Source: Candidatus Staskawiczbacteria bacterium
Lineage (GTDB): Bacteria; Patescibacteriota; Minisyncoccia; Minisyncoccales; Staskawiczbacteraceae
Direction of reading: 5' to 3'
NCBI GenBank assembly: GCA_903835075.1
Contig: CAILLM010000005.1
Coordinates: forward strand, 1-54,449
DNA: 54,449 nucleotides
In this document: one piece after another, positions 17,068 to 26,630 of the stretch
How positions within the stretch are numbered: position 1 is the first letter of the stretch
How the letters are laid out: every line of letters starts with the position of its first letter
Translations under genes and position numbers: made by a program
Notes under the pieces: generated by a model
What the model was told of the DNA's origin: nothing
The model's input: only the letters and a program-made list of their open reading frames with translations
Database searches by the model: none

Positions 17068-17076
17068 TTATCCACA
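17068..17076 (+). promoter_or_regulatory. isolated DnaA-box sequence upstream of dprA
   Basis: TTATCCACA, the perfect consensus, lies in the 51-base gap between dprA and the membrane protein gene. A single 9-mer can occur by chance in AT-rich DNA. Confidence 0.35.
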
Positions 17077-17082
17077 ATACAA

Positions 17083-18036
17083 CTATTTTGTAGGAACTGA
17101 CAAATTTACATTATTGTAAATTTGGTAGAGTTGTTTGTCGATAGTTCTTTCAAAACAAATTCTACCAATTGCATGTGTCCAATTTTGATCTGTGCCAGGG
17201 ACAATAGGGTAGGCAACACTTGGTAAATTCTTTGGAGTTATTTTATTAAATGTGGCACACAATTCAAAAGATAATATTTTAGCGTCTTTTACGTTATATT
17301 CATAGGATGCTTTTGTTTGAGGATCAACCGGCACCGCATAGCTAGAGATAGGATCACTTAAATCTGATAATGTATTTGGTAAAACTCCCTTCCTTTGGTA
17401 ATAATTTACTACTTGTCCTTGGATACCCTGCAAATCAGAAACCTTTTGTTGATCAAATTGAATTAATCTTGCTGAGCTTGGTGAGCCCACAACAATAAAT
17501 GCACCAACAATAACTGCTAAAACCAAGATGCTTGTTACCCATGCAAAATATTTTCCAGCATTAGTTGGAGTTTCGCGCCTAACATCATCTAAATAATAAC
17601 CAAAAATAATTCCTGCAACTAAAATTATTGATAACGCTTTTAAGATAAATCTTGTTGTTACTTCTCCGCCCAAAAGGCTGTTAATAACAAAAATTAAGTC
17701 TCCAATAATTACTAAAGAAGCAACAAAAAGAGTTAAATAAATTAACCACTTTCTTATTTTTGATTCTCTAACCTCTGACTCTCTTCTATATATTTTGTTT
17801 AAATACCACGACACCACAATAAAAACAGGGAAGACAATTATAATTGCCGACACTGAAAATCTTATCAAAGACAAAGAAGCATTAGCTGAATAATAATTTA
17901 GTGCATCGGGAAACCAATTGTTTATAAGTTGCCAAATTAAAGTGACAAAACTTATTGCTGACCAATAAAGAGTAACAATTGCCAAAAGATGTAAAAACAA
18001 ATCTCTTGGAATGTTTCGTTTAATTTCTTGTTCCAT
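17083..18036 (-). CDS. DUF5671-type membrane protein
   Basis: A 317-residue membrane protein with five to six hydrophobic helices (about 14-37, 53-76, 97-119, 130-147, 163-185). The opening IPRDLFLHLLAIVTLYWSAI is typical of DUF5671, common in candidate-phyla bacteria and of unknown function. After the last helix comes an outside domain of about 120 residues (QGQVVNYYQRKGVLPNTLSD, PVDPQTKASYEY). It resembles the C-terminal part of pseudopilin-like proteins, with Cys at about 257 and 294. It lies upstream of dprA on the same strand but with a 51-base gap. Confidence 0.75.
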   Translation of the reverse strand: MEQEIKRNIPRDLFLHLLAIVTLYWSAISFVTLIWQLINNWFPDALNYYSANASLSLIRFSVSAIIIVFPVFIVVSWYLNKIYRRESEVRESKIRKWLIYLTLFVASLVIIGDLIFVINSLLGGEVTTRFILKALSIILVAGIIFGYYLDDVRRETPTNAGKYFAWVTSILVLAVIVGAFIVVGSPSSARLIQFDQQKVSDLQGIQGQVVNYYQRKGVLPNTLSDLSDPISSYAVPVDPQTKASYEYNVKDAKILSFELCATFNKITPKNLPSVAYPIVPGTDQNWTHAIGRICFERTIDKQLYQIYNNVNLSVPTK

Positions 18037-18064
18037 ATTTTAAAAATTTTTAATTGTAAATTTT

Positions 18065-18514
18065 TTATCCTTGGTCCTTTATATAAAATTTCTCCTTTAG
18101 ATAATTTTCTATAACAAGAAAACTTGGAAAATACCTTGGATAGGGCAGGTCTTTTATATCAAACCATTCCCATTTGATAATTTCGTCCGGCTCCATAACT
18201 TCTGCTTCGCCTTCCCATTCTTGTGCAATAACGCCAGCCGTTAAAAAATGCGCATGTTCATTTTTGCAATTATGCATTGAAATCACTTCGGGATTTTTTA
18301 TAACAATTCCTGTTTCTTCAAGAACTTCGCGTGCTGCACATTCTTCGAGAGTTTCACCAAAATCAAGCTTACCACCAGGCAAGCACCATTCGCCAGCGCT
18401 CCTAAAAGCTGAATCTGCTTTATCGGGGTCGGGATGTCTCATGCCCAATAAAATTTTCCCATCTTTTTCTAATATTACACCCAAGCCCGCACCAACTCTC
18501 TTTTTTTCTTCCAT
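18065..18514 (-). CDS. NUDIX hydrolase
   Basis: A 149-residue enzyme that hydrolyses a nucleoside diphosphate linked to another group. The full Nudix box is present: G48 KLDFG E54, then R62 E63 and the LEETGI end (residues 65-70). The segment GAGLGVILEKDGKILLGMR precedes it. WCLPGGKLDFGE and the substrate region resemble MutT-type or dCTP/GDP-mannose-type Nudix enzymes. The exact substrate cannot be read from the sequence. It is cytoplasmic and sits 28 bases upstream of the DUF5671 gene in the same direction. Confidence 0.9.
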   Translation of the reverse strand: MEEKKRVGAGLGVILEKDGKILLGMRHPDPDKADSAFRSAGEWCLPGGKLDFGETLEECAAREVLEETGIVIKNPEVISMHNCKNEHAHFLTAGVIAQEWEGEAEVMEPDEIIKWEWFDIKDLPYPRYFPSFLVIENYLKEKFYIKDQG

Positions 18515-18542
18515 AATTTTATTTTTTAATTTTACTACTATT

Positions 18543-20444
18543 TTAATAATTAATCATTTTAGCTTCAGTGGCATGGCCCTCTTCATCTTCCGAGTCATCA
18601 GATTCGTCCTGAGTTGCATCGAAGGATTCATCTATTTCTGATTTTAAAAATCCGCCGGCCTGCAGTTCCCAAAGTTTTTTATATAAACTCTTTTTATTTT
18701 TTAACAATTCATTGTGACTTCCTTGCTCAATTATTTTTCCATCATCAATAACAATTATCCTGTCCATTTTTTGAATAGTGCTAAGGCGGTGGGCGATTAT
18801 GATTGTAGTTTTATTTTTCATTAAAGTATTCAAGGCATCTTGAATTAAATGCTCAGAATTTGAATCTAAACTAGAGGTTGCTTCATCTAAAACTAATATT
18901 GGGGAATTTTTCAAAATTGCTCTTGCTATGGCAACGCGTTGCCTTTCTCCACCAGATAGTTTTATTCCACGCTCTCCAACAAAAGTTTCCAAACCATTTG
19001 GTAATTCTTTTATAAATTCGTCACAGTGAGCCAATTGAGCAGCTTTTTCAATTTGCTCTTTTGTTACACTCCTATTACCATAGGCAATATTTTCAGCTAA
19101 GGTTCTATGAAATAATATTGGGTCTTGAGGAACCATTGAAATATGTTTTCTTAAACTTTCTTGTGTTGTTTGTGAAATAGCTTGCCCATCAATTAAAATT
19201 TCTCCAGAAGAAGATGAATATAACCTTAAAAGCAATCTTACGAATGTTGTTTTCCCTGCACCCGATGGCCCAATTAAAGCAATTTTTTCACCAGCATTAA
19301 TTTTTAAATTTATGCCTTCTAAAACCTTCCTCCCTTGATTAAAACTAAAAGTAACATCTTTAAATTCTATTTCGCCTTTATCTGACACAATATCTTTTGC
19401 ACCAGGTATGTCCCTAATGTCGTGGGGGAGTAGCATAATCTCAACCATTTCTTTTGAATCAGCATAACCTTGATATAAATCTCTTACTAACCTAGTAAAA
19501 CCCCACAACTGGTTGATTATACTTAAAACATATGTTTGCAATAAAACAAATACACCGATTGTAATTAACCCTTGATCCCAATATTTGATTGCATAAAAAA
19601 ATAAAACAAATTCTATGGCAAAACTTAAAAAAGATTGGCCAGCCTCTACAACAGAGTCTAAATTCCATGCAAAGGTAATTATTTTTACCTGGTCATTGGT
19701 AACTTTTTTATAGCCATTAGATTCAAATTTATAACCATTAAAAAGCTGAACTGTATTTTGGTTTCCAATTGTATCAGCCAAAAATCCCGTAGCAACAGAG
19801 TCCATTGCAGCTGCTTTTATGTCATATTTTAATTTCCATCTTGAAAAGAAAATATTAAAAGATAAAAAAATCGCTGTCCAAACCAAAATAATTAATGCAA
19901 TCCATTTATTTACAAAAAAAACAACAATAAGTATTCCAACAACCCTTACTAATAGGGGCATTAAATTCCATAACAAGTCATCTGTCATCCTCTCAAAAGC
20001 CCTAGCAAATCTGTTTACTTTCTGAACAAGTGAGCCAGCAAAATTATTAACAAAAAATGAATATGAATGTTGCATCAAGTGGTCATAAGATTGCTGTTTC
20101 AAATTTGCCATTACTACGGGCTGATAATAATTATTATTAAAACTAGCAATACGATAAAAAGACCAATACAAAACATTAAAAAATAATACCCAAAAAACTA
20201 TGGCAAGTAGTTGGGGAGCTATTATCGACCTGCTTAGGTTAGATGAAATAATATCGAAAAACTGTTTGTAAAAAATTGGGATAATTATAGAAACAACATT
20301 CGCTAAAATAATACTGATAATTACGATAAATAGTTTCCATTTTTTAGGCTTTATTCCATTCCAAAAAGCACTGATTACTTCTTTCAACCCCACCTTTGGA
20401 TAAATAATGCCTCCTTGCACTTTTTGTTTTTTTTCTTTTTCCAT
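18543..20444 (-). CDS. ABC exporter, fused permease/ATPase
   Basis: A 633-residue half-transporter of the MsbA/MDR class, working as a homo- or heterodimer. Six membrane helices lie in residues about 35-330. The ATPase has Walker A GPSGAGKTT near 393-401, signature LSGGERQRVA near 495-504, Walker B ILVLDEATSSLDS near 515-527 and switch His in AHRLST near 549. No partner half-transporter is adjacent. The last 35 residues are an acidic tail, ESFDATQDESDDSEDEEG, whose start is encoded by a degenerate copy (18608-18625) of the TTCGAC/CTCAG repeat. Exported substrate unknown. Confidence 0.95.
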   Translation of the reverse strand: MEKEKKQKVQGGIIYPKVGLKEVISAFWNGIKPKKWKLFIVIISIILANVVSIIIPIFYKQFFDIISSNLSRSIIAPQLLAIVFWVLFFNVLYWSFYRIASFNNNYYQPVVMANLKQQSYDHLMQHSYSFFVNNFAGSLVQKVNRFARAFERMTDDLLWNLMPLLVRVVGILIVVFFVNKWIALIILVWTAIFLSFNIFFSRWKLKYDIKAAAMDSVATGFLADTIGNQNTVQLFNGYKFESNGYKKVTNDQVKIITFAWNLDSVVEAGQSFLSFAIEFVLFFYAIKYWDQGLITIGVFVLLQTYVLSIINQLWGFTRLVRDLYQGYADSKEMVEIMLLPHDIRDIPGAKDIVSDKGEIEFKDVTFSFNQGRKVLEGINLKINAGEKIALIGPSGAGKTTFVRLLLRLYSSSSGEILIDGQAISQTTQESLRKHISMVPQDPILFHRTLAENIAYGNRSVTKEQIEKAAQLAHCDEFIKELPNGLETFVGERGIKLSGGERQRVAIARAILKNSPILVLDEATSSLDSNSEHLIQDALNTLMKNKTTIIIAHRLSTIQKMDRIIVIDDGKIIEQGSHNELLKNKKSLYKKLWELQAGGFLKSEIDESFDATQDESDDSEDEEGHATEAKMINY

Positions 20445-20461
20445 TATTTTTAATTTTTAAT

Positions 20462-22351
20462 TTACCAACCACCTCCGCCACCTCCGCCACCTCCGCCACC
20501 AGACATACCCCCGCCACTAAAACCAGATGAAGAGGAAGGAGAAGATGTAATTTCAGATATATTTGAACTGATACTGTCTAACTGACTTGTGAAACTATCA
20601 ATACTGAAGTTGGTTGGCATTGTACCCGCAAACCAAATTGGATGATAACTCTTAAAATAGTCCTCTCCATAAATTAATTGCATCTTCTTTGCCCATAGCT
20701 CGGCAATTCCAAAAACAATTGCATAGGGTAAAAATTTATCAAAGATATTTTCTTTTTCATAAAATTGCTGGCGATAGTTTTCTGCTGTTTTCATATATAG
20801 CTCAAAACCTTTTATCTTAAACAACAAATCTACCCCCGCTTGTGTACGCTTAGGCATAAAAATAGCAAACAAAATCAAAATTATTCCCGATAATATAACG
20901 CTAAAAAACATCTGCCAAGACTGAAAAAAAGCGCCCGCCCAAACAGAAGCCCAAATAAAAATAGCTCCTGTAGACATAAAACTAACTGCGTATTTATTTC
21001 CTGCTTTTATAACCCACCCCTTGCTTGAAGCTTCTTCGGTTGCTGATTCTATTATTCCTGATAATTTCAAGCTAAAACTATTTTTTAGGCTAGATAGTTT
21101 TACTGTATCTTTTTCCTTGGTGACTTCTTCCTCTGAGAGCATTCCCGATTTTGCTATAATCTTTTTGAAAGATTTACCGAATATTCCGCTCGATAAATTT
21201 TTCATAACTTGTTTGGCTGTATTAAAATCCATTTCTTGAAATAAAGCATCTAATATGGCTTTTTCTGTTGGTGTCACCTTATTTAAGTCATAATTTTCTG
21301 TATTTTTTTTCAATACAATATCTTTGCCTCCAAGAATTATCCCTTTATTTTCTGTTTGTTCAATAGTAATGAACTTTCTTACCGCTAAATCTACAATTGT
21401 AGCTGTTAAAAAAGTATTTTTCCATTTCCCATGACCTAAAACCATACCCATTTGTATTGGCGTTATATTGTCGGGTATTCCAAACTCAGGCGGTATTGGT
21501 TTTTTCATTTTTGGATCTTTGCCATATTTTCTCCATTTGTTGAATGCAAAAATAAAAATTGCAAAAGGGATTAAAAAAAATACATAGCTAAAATAATCTG
21601 CATATTTTTCTAAAAATGTAGGCACATATGGCACAAAAATATTTTTAGGAAATGCCACAGAAACAGTAAGCCCTTGCCCTGGCGTAAAAATAGGTGACTG
21701 GTAATCAACGGGGGAGACAAAATTTAAGGCATTGTTAGAATCCCAAGAATATGTTGCCAAATATTTATCTTTTGATCCCACCATACCAGTGTAATAATCC
21801 ACTGTTGAATTGCTACTGTTTACTTCAGGTGGAAATGTTATATGTGCTGAAAAATTATCTATATCAATGTCCCAAAAATTTCCCGAAAAATTCCAATAAA
21901 GTTCATCAAAGTCCTTGTTGCCAAATCTAATTGCGTTTTTAACTTTGTAAGTAATTTTGTAATTATTAACACCTGTTACAACAATATCTGGGTCACCAAT
22001 TTTCCAAGTAACAGTATGGTTGGAGTTATTATTTATAATCTCATACTTATACGGTTTCCCATTAAAATCTGTGATACTTACCAAATCAATTGGACTTTTA
22101 AATATTCCTTTGTCTGTATTTATTTGTGTTGGCAAAACTCTAAAGATCCCGTGTTTATTCAGCAAATCTCCACAATCAGCAGTAATATTCTCTGTGATAA
22201 CCAAAGAAGAGTCTTTGTTAACCACAACATTTGTTTCAAAATTTTGTATATACCAATCTGTAATGTTTTGGACATCTCTTGCTTTTGCAATTTGTCCAAA
22301 AAATAAAAATGCTACCACTAACAAAAATGCACATAAATACTTTTTACTCAT
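20462..22351 (-). CDS. DUF2207 membrane protein with Gly-rich tail
   Basis: A 629-residue protein. A signal peptide (residues 1-24, ending near AKA) precedes an extracellular beta-rich DUF2207 domain (about 26-245). One membrane helix follows (about 250-270), then a cytoplasmic region, and two more helices (about 460-500). The C-terminus is a run of Gly with a final Trp (GGGMSGGGGG), the characteristic end of this family. Family function is not established. It lies 17 bases upstream of the ABC exporter gene and may be expressed with it. Confidence 0.85.
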   Translation of the reverse strand: MSKKYLCAFLLVVAFLFFGQIAKARDVQNITDWYIQNFETNVVVNKDSSLVITENITADCGDLLNKHGIFRVLPTQINTDKGIFKSPIDLVSITDFNGKPYKYEIINNNSNHTVTWKIGDPDIVVTGVNNYKITYKVKNAIRFGNKDFDELYWNFSGNFWDIDIDNFSAHITFPPEVNSSNSTVDYYTGMVGSKDKYLATYSWDSNNALNFVSPVDYQSPIFTPGQGLTVSVAFPKNIFVPYVPTFLEKYADYFSYVFFLIPFAIFIFAFNKWRKYGKDPKMKKPIPPEFGIPDNITPIQMGMVLGHGKWKNTFLTATIVDLAVRKFITIEQTENKGIILGGKDIVLKKNTENYDLNKVTPTEKAILDALFQEMDFNTAKQVMKNLSSGIFGKSFKKIIAKSGMLSEEEVTKEKDTVKLSSLKNSFSLKLSGIIESATEEASSKGWVIKAGNKYAVSFMSTGAIFIWASVWAGAFFQSWQMFFSVILSGIILILFAIFMPKRTQAGVDLLFKIKGFELYMKTAENYRQQFYEKENIFDKFLPYAIVFGIAELWAKKMQLIYGEDYFKSYHPIWFAGTMPTNFSIDSFTSQLDSISSNISEITSSPSSSSGFSGGGMSGGGGGGGGGGGW

Positions 22352-22391
22352 ATTAATTTAAAATTTAGTTATTTTTGTCATTTGAATTTTG

Positions 22392-22462
22392 TGGACCCAG
22401 CGAGAGTCGAACTCGCGTTTCAGCAATGCGAATGCCGCGTCTTACCACTGGACCATGGGCCC
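22392..22462 (-). tRNA. tRNA-Ala(CGC)
   Basis: It folds as a cloverleaf of 71 nt: acceptor GGGCCCA/TGGGTCC with the G3-U70 pair that marks alanine tRNAs, a 3-bp D stem, anticodon stem CGGCA/TGCTG with loop TTCGCAT (anticodon CGC), and T arm GCGAG-TTCGACT-CTCGC. Discriminator is A. CCA is not encoded. It lies 4 bases from the nagB stop. Confidence 0.85.
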
Positions 22463-22466
22463 TAAT

Positions 22467-23186
22467 TTATTTTTTAAAATCTTGTGCAGCCATTTTATCT
22501 AATATAACAATAACATTTTTATGCCTTTGCAAAATAGAAGCTGGAACTTTTGTAGATACTGAACCAAAAAGAGCATCATAAACTATTTTACTTTTATTCT
22601 CGCCGTTGATTATCAAAATAATCTGCCTAGCCTCCATAATTGTTTTAATCCCCATTGTCACAGCTTTTTTAGGGACACTTTCTGTATCCTTGAAGAATCT
22701 GGCATTATATTCTATTGTAGTCTTTGCTAGAAATATTTCTCTGGTTCTAGAAGAGAATTTTGCGTTTGGCTCATTAAATGCAATATGCCCGTTTCTACCA
22801 ATTCCCAAAATCTGCAAATCTATTCCTCCAAATAATTTTATTTTTTTATCATAATTTTTATAATTGGGCTTAAAATCCGTGGGGAAAAAAGTATTTTTGA
22901 CATCTATGTCTATTTTGGAAAATAAATTTTTCCACATAAAATAGCGATAGCTATTTTCGTCAGTGGGGGACAGGCTTAAATATTCATCCAAATTAAAAGT
23001 TTTTATTTTTTTGAAACTTATTTCTTTTTTCTTAAATTTACCCACCAAATTATTATATAATTTCAGCGGAGTTGAGCCAGTTGACAGCCCAAGTATGGCT
23101 GTTGGCCTTTTCTTTAGTAGCGTAGTTATAATATCAGAAGCACGTTTTGAAACATCATTATAATTTTTTTCAATATATATTTCCAT
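22467..23186 (-). CDS. nagB: glucosamine-6-phosphate deaminase
   Basis: Converts glucosamine-6-phosphate to fructose-6-phosphate and ammonia. At 239 residues it has the length of Bacillus-type NagB. Phosphate-binding loop GLSTGSTP is at 33-40, catalytic FNLDEY with Asp67 at 65-70, and GIGRNGHIAFNEP at 128-140, where His134 and Glu139 are the proton-relay residues. Asn132 replaces the Asp of enterobacterial enzymes, as in Gram-positive forms. The start codon overlaps the stop of the upstream membrane protein gene (TAATG), so translation is probably coupled. No nagA is nearby. Confidence 0.92.
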   Translation of the reverse strand: MEIYIEKNYNDVSKRASDIITTLLKKRPTAILGLSTGSTPLKLYNNLVGKFKKKEISFKKIKTFNLDEYLSLSPTDENSYRYFMWKNLFSKIDIDVKNTFFPTDFKPNYKNYDKKIKLFGGIDLQILGIGRNGHIAFNEPNAKFSSRTREIFLAKTTIEYNARFFKDTESVPKKAVTMGIKTIMEARQIILIINGENKSKIVYDALFGSVSTKVPASILQRHKNVIVILDKMAAQDFKK

Positions 23187-23629
23187 TATTTACGTAACAT
23201 GAAAAATATTTTCATTATGCGAGTTACCACAAAAATTACCAACACCTCTATTGTAGTGTATGCCACGTCTGACAACGTGCTTACATGATATCCTTCTTTT
23301 GAAAAACTAAAATAATCATGCCCAAAAAAATTGACCGCATATAAAATTGTCGTTAAAACTATCCAGGCATAAACAAAGAATTCGCCTTGGTGTATGCTTT
23401 TCTTTTCGCCCAGCCATCGTACAAACTCTTTATGCAAAGAATAAATAATAACAACTGTTAAATAAAAAAACCCAATTTCTGTGGGCAAAAAACTTCCACG
23501 AGAAATAAAGTTTGTAACCATTAGGGCCATAGTTACTACTGTGACAATTGAACTAATAATAAAAAGATTTTGGCTTATAATAGCTTCCACCTTTCTAACC
23601 TCTTTTACTTTTTTATCATTTGTATCCAT
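23186..23629 (-). CDS. small multi-pass membrane protein
   Basis: A 147-residue protein with four hydrophobic helices at about 20-42, 47-68, 82-104 and 118-142. The N-terminal 15 residues are charged (DTNDKKVKEVRKVEA) and probably cytoplasmic. I do not recognise the family. Its last base is shared with the start codon of nagB, giving a tight translational link, although no functional link to amino-sugar metabolism is visible. Confidence 0.75.
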   Translation of the reverse strand: MDTNDKKVKEVRKVEAIISQNLFIISSIVTVVTMALMVTNFISRGSFLPTEIGFFYLTVVIIYSLHKEFVRWLGEKKSIHQGEFFVYAWIVLTTILYAVNFFGHDYFSFSKEGYHVSTLSDVAYTTIEVLVIFVVTRIMKIFFMLRK

Positions 23630-23658
23630 AAATTTAAAAACTTTTAATTTTAAATATG

Positions 23659-23729
23659 TCGGGGAACCGGGACTCGAACCCGGGCTAAATCGTCCCGAAC
23701 GACTCGTGCGACCACTACACTATTCCCCG
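23659..23729 (-). tRNA. tRNA-Pro(CGG)
   Basis: A 71-nt cloverleaf with acceptor CGGGGAA/TTCCCCG (C1-G72 as in bacterial proline tRNAs), anticodon stem AGTCG/CGATT with loop TTCGGGA (anticodon CGG), T arm CCGGG-TTCGAGT-CCCGG, and discriminator A. CCA is not encoded. It lies 4 bases after the stop of the CCA-adding enzyme gene. Confidence 0.9.
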
Positions 23730-23733
23730 GATT

Positions 23734-25182
23734 TTACCTAACCCAATATTTTTGTTTTGCAGATTCATCTTCTTTGTTTTGAACTTCAAATTTTTCTTCT
23801 TTAGATTTTTCAGCCAAAGTTTGCAATTCCTTTTCGCTCAATTCAGCCAATTTTTTAGATTCTTTTTCCAAAAATTCTTTTGTATTTTTCTTGGGGTCAT
23901 CCAAAACATAACTCAAGAGAATATCTAAAATTTGTCCAATTTTTGGCCCTGGTCTTACGCCCAAAACAGACATCAAATTATTTCCATTTATTTTTAGCAT
24001 CTTAACAGAAATAGGGTCTTTTGAAACCTTCTCAACTAAATATTTTAAATGGCGCAATTTATATGGTTCAGCTTTTGGAACCCCAGAACCAATTCTATCT
24101 GCCTGCCTTACTTGCAACAATTCTTCCATATTTTCTGGGCCAACATTTTTAACCAGCCTTCGTACCGAAGCCTCTCCAACCTCATCTACATTATAATAGA
24201 AGAGATGATATCTTACTAACTTTGTAATTTTTTCAATTTCTTTTTTTGAAAACTTTAAATTATTTAAAATTTGGAAACACATTCTTGCCCCAATCATTTC
24301 ATGATTATAAAAAGTTGCACCTTCTCCTTCACCAACTTTTGATCTTGGCTTACCAATGTCGTGCAACAGGGAAGCGATTCTCACATACATATTTAATTTT
24401 TTCTTTGCAGTAAATTCTAATGCCTTTATTGCATGCATATAACAATCATAAATATGGTGTTTATTTTGTGCCACCCCATAATTTTCCAATAACTCAGGAA
24501 TTATATATTTCAGCAATTCCAATTCGCGCAACAACTCAACACCCTCGGCCGCTTTATCAGCCATAATTATTTTTATAAATTCATCACGAATTCTTTCTTT
24601 TGAAACAGCCTCTAGCCAAATGCTATTTTTTTTAATTGCTTCTGCAGTTTTTTCTTCAATTGTAAAATCTAAAGTTGTAGCAAACCTTACGGCCCTTAAC
24701 ATTCTTAAAGCATCTTCATTAAACCTTTCGTTAGGATTACCAACAGTTCTAATAATTTTATTTTTTAAATCTTCTTGTCCTTCAAACAAATCAACTATTT
24801 TCTTTTTGCCATCCATAGCAACTGCGTTAACCGTAAAATCCCGACGAGATAAGTCATCTTCAATGTTCTGGGCATATTGTACTTCGTCGGGATGCCTTTT
24901 GTCAGAATATTCTGCTTCAAATCTATAGGTAGTAATTTCTATTTCAGCTAATTTTTCGTTTTTACTACCAGTTTTGGCGGTTACAGTTAAAAAGTTGTTT
25001 TCATAAAAACTATCGGGAAATATTTCCTGTATTTCTTCGGGCTTGGCATTAGTTGTTACATCCCAGTCTTTAGGCTCTGCCCCAAGCAAAAAATCACGTA
25101 CGCATCCGCCCACAATATATGCTTCAAAACCAGCTTTTTCAAGCTTTCCAATTATATTTTTAACTTCTTTAGGAATAATCAT
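23734..25182 (-). CDS. cca: CCA tRNA nucleotidyltransferase with HD domain
   Basis: A 482-residue class II nucleotidyltransferase that adds or repairs the 3' CCA of tRNAs. The head domain holds YIVGGCVRDFLLG (residues 19-31) and DWDVTT (38-43) with the catalytic acidic pair. Neck motifs are DDLSRRDFTVNAVA and ALRMLRAVRFA. An HD phosphohydrolase domain follows with LLHDIGKPRSK near residue 268. The tail is Lys/Glu-rich. All four tRNA genes in this window lack encoded CCA, so the enzyme is required. It is followed at once by tRNA-Pro. A poly(A) polymerase role is possible but less likely. Confidence 0.92.
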   Translation of the reverse strand: MIIPKEVKNIIGKLEKAGFEAYIVGGCVRDFLLGAEPKDWDVTTNAKPEEIQEIFPDSFYENNFLTVTAKTGSKNEKLAEIEITTYRFEAEYSDKRHPDEVQYAQNIEDDLSRRDFTVNAVAMDGKKKIVDLFEGQEDLKNKIIRTVGNPNERFNEDALRMLRAVRFATTLDFTIEEKTAEAIKKNSIWLEAVSKERIRDEFIKIIMADKAAEGVELLRELELLKYIIPELLENYGVAQNKHHIYDCYMHAIKALEFTAKKKLNMYVRIASLLHDIGKPRSKVGEGEGATFYNHEMIGARMCFQILNNLKFSKKEIEKITKLVRYHLFYYNVDEVGEASVRRLVKNVGPENMEELLQVRQADRIGSGVPKAEPYKLRHLKYLVEKVSKDPISVKMLKINGNNLMSVLGVRPGPKIGQILDILLSYVLDDPKKNTKEFLEKESKKLAELSEKELQTLAEKSKEEKFEVQNKEDESAKQKYWVR

Positions 25183-25219
25183 CTCTATATATATGTATTT
25201 AGATATATTAGCTCAAATC

Positions 25220-25248
25220 TTGTGTTTTTTCAATTTTTTATGTAAAAT
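25220..25248 (+). promoter_or_regulatory. promoter of the GNAT-yvcK-HAD operon
   Basis: TTGTGT (25220-25225), 17 bases, TAAAAT (25243-25248). It lies in the 100-base divergent gap between cca (minus) and the acetyltransferase gene (plus). The same -10 variant TAAAAT recurs before tRNA-Arg and rpsO. Confidence 0.6.
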
Positions 25249-25282
25249 ATGCTAAACAATAATATAATTATCATTTGCAAAA

Positions 25283-25621
25283 ATGTCATCAGAAATAAGC
25301 AAAAAAGAGGTAAAAGCCTCTGGAGTAAAGTTTTTTATTGAAAAAGAGGGCAAAGAAGTTGCCCGCGCTTTTTTATATATAATGAGCAATGATTTAAAAA
25401 AAGAGCCGTTTGGGCTATTAGAGGATTTATTTGTTGATGAAAGCTTGAGGGGTCAAGGAATTGGCACAGAACTTTTAAATATAGTTATTTCTGAAGCAAA
25501 AAATCTTAACTGTTATAAACTTATTGCCACCAGTCGGCATGAAAGGGAAGGAGTACACAGAATGTATGAAAAAGCTGGTTTTGAAAAATTTGGAATAGAA
25601 TTTAAAATGTATTTTAAATAA
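25283..25621 (+). CDS. GNAT-family N-acetyltransferase
   Basis: A 112-residue acetyl-CoA-dependent acetyltransferase. The acetyl-CoA loop is visible as ESLRGQGIGTELL (about residues 52-65; pattern Q/RxxGxG/A). The beta5 strand is KLIATSRHEREGVHRMYEKA (about 79-98), ending in the conserved YEKAGF motif. Short for the family but complete. Substrate unknown. It is the first gene of a three-gene plus-strand run, 4 bases before yvcK. Confidence 0.85.
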   Translation: MSSEISKKEVKASGVKFFIEKEGKEVARAFLYIMSNDLKKEPFGLLEDLFVDESLRGQGIGTELLNIVISEAKNLNCYKLIATSRHEREGVHRMYEKAGFEKFGIEFKMYFK

Positions 25622-25625
25622 CAAT

Positions 25626-26624
25626 ATGACAGATAAAAAACAAAAAATTGTTACTATTGGCGGAGGCTCGGGAAGCTTTGTGGTTTTAACGGGTTTAAAG
25701 AAATATCCCGTTGATTTAGCGGCCGTGGTTACTATGTCTGACGATGGTGGTTCTACTGGCGCCCTAAGAGATGAGCTTGGTGTTTTGCCACCAGGTGATG
25801 TAAGGCAATGCTTGGTTGCACTTTCATATTCTAGTAAAACTTTAAGAGAGTTGTTTAATTATAGATATGGTGCTGGCGGCTTGATGGGACATAGTTTTGG
25901 TAACATTTTTATATCTACATTAGAAAAAATCACGGGTGGGTTTGACACTGCGCTAATAGAGGCTAGCAGAATTCTAAGAATTAAAGGATATGTTTTGCCA
26001 GTTACATTAAAAAGTACACGACTTATAGCATCACTAAAAAATGGGGAAAAGCTTGTTGGCGAAAAAAATATTGATTGTTGTGAAAGTAATTTTCACGATA
26101 TAAAAAAACTATATTTAAAACCTCAAGCAAGATTAAATCCTAAAATTTTCCAATTTATAAAAGAAGCAGATAAAATAATTATCAACCCAGGGAGCTTATA
26201 CTCAAGCTTACTGCCAAACTTTTTGGTTCAAGGATTGCCCGAAGCTCTTGCAAGGTCTAAAGCAAAAATTATATGTGTTGCTAATTTAATGAATAAAGAC
26301 TGCCAAACTAATAACTTTACTTTAAATGAATATATTTCTGCATTAGAAAAATACCTAGGGAAAAACATCATTAAATATGTTATTTACAATACAGAAATCC
26401 CAGAAAAAAGATTAATAAAAAAATATGCCGAGAAGGGGGAAAAGCTTATGAGAATTGAGGAGCATCCAGGAGACTTAGAAAAAATGACAAACATTAAATT
26501 TTTAGGTCACAAGTTGTTAAGTCACAAAGTCATCAAAGCCGACAAAAATGACGCTGTGGCAAAAGAAAGGTCTTTAGTTAGACACGACTCAGCAAAATTA
26601 GCCAAAATAATCTATAATATATAG
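25626..26624 (+). CDS. yvcK: YvcK/CofD-like gluconeogenesis factor
   Basis: A 332-residue protein of the YvcK/YbhK family, which binds UDP-sugars and in Bacillus is needed for growth on gluconeogenic carbon and for cell-wall/PBP1 placement. The N-terminal nucleotide-binding loop is VTIGGGSGSFVVLTGLK (residues 9-25), then MSDDGGSTGALRDELG and PPGDVRQCLVALS, both diagnostic. INPGSLYSSLLPNF near residue 190 also fits. The rapZ and whiA partners common in Firmicutes are not adjacent. The start is 4 bases after the GNAT stop. Confidence 0.92.
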   Translation: MTDKKQKIVTIGGGSGSFVVLTGLKKYPVDLAAVVTMSDDGGSTGALRDELGVLPPGDVRQCLVALSYSSKTLRELFNYRYGAGGLMGHSFGNIFISTLEKITGGFDTALIEASRILRIKGYVLPVTLKSTRLIASLKNGEKLVGEKNIDCCESNFHDIKKLYLKPQARLNPKIFQFIKEADKIIINPGSLYSSLLPNFLVQGLPEALARSKAKIICVANLMNKDCQTNNFTLNEYISALEKYLGKNIIKYVIYNTEIPEKRLIKKYAEKGEKLMRIEEHPGDLEKMTNIKFLGHKLLSHKVIKADKNDAVAKERSLVRHDSAKLAKIIYNI

Positions 26625-26630
26625 AAGCAC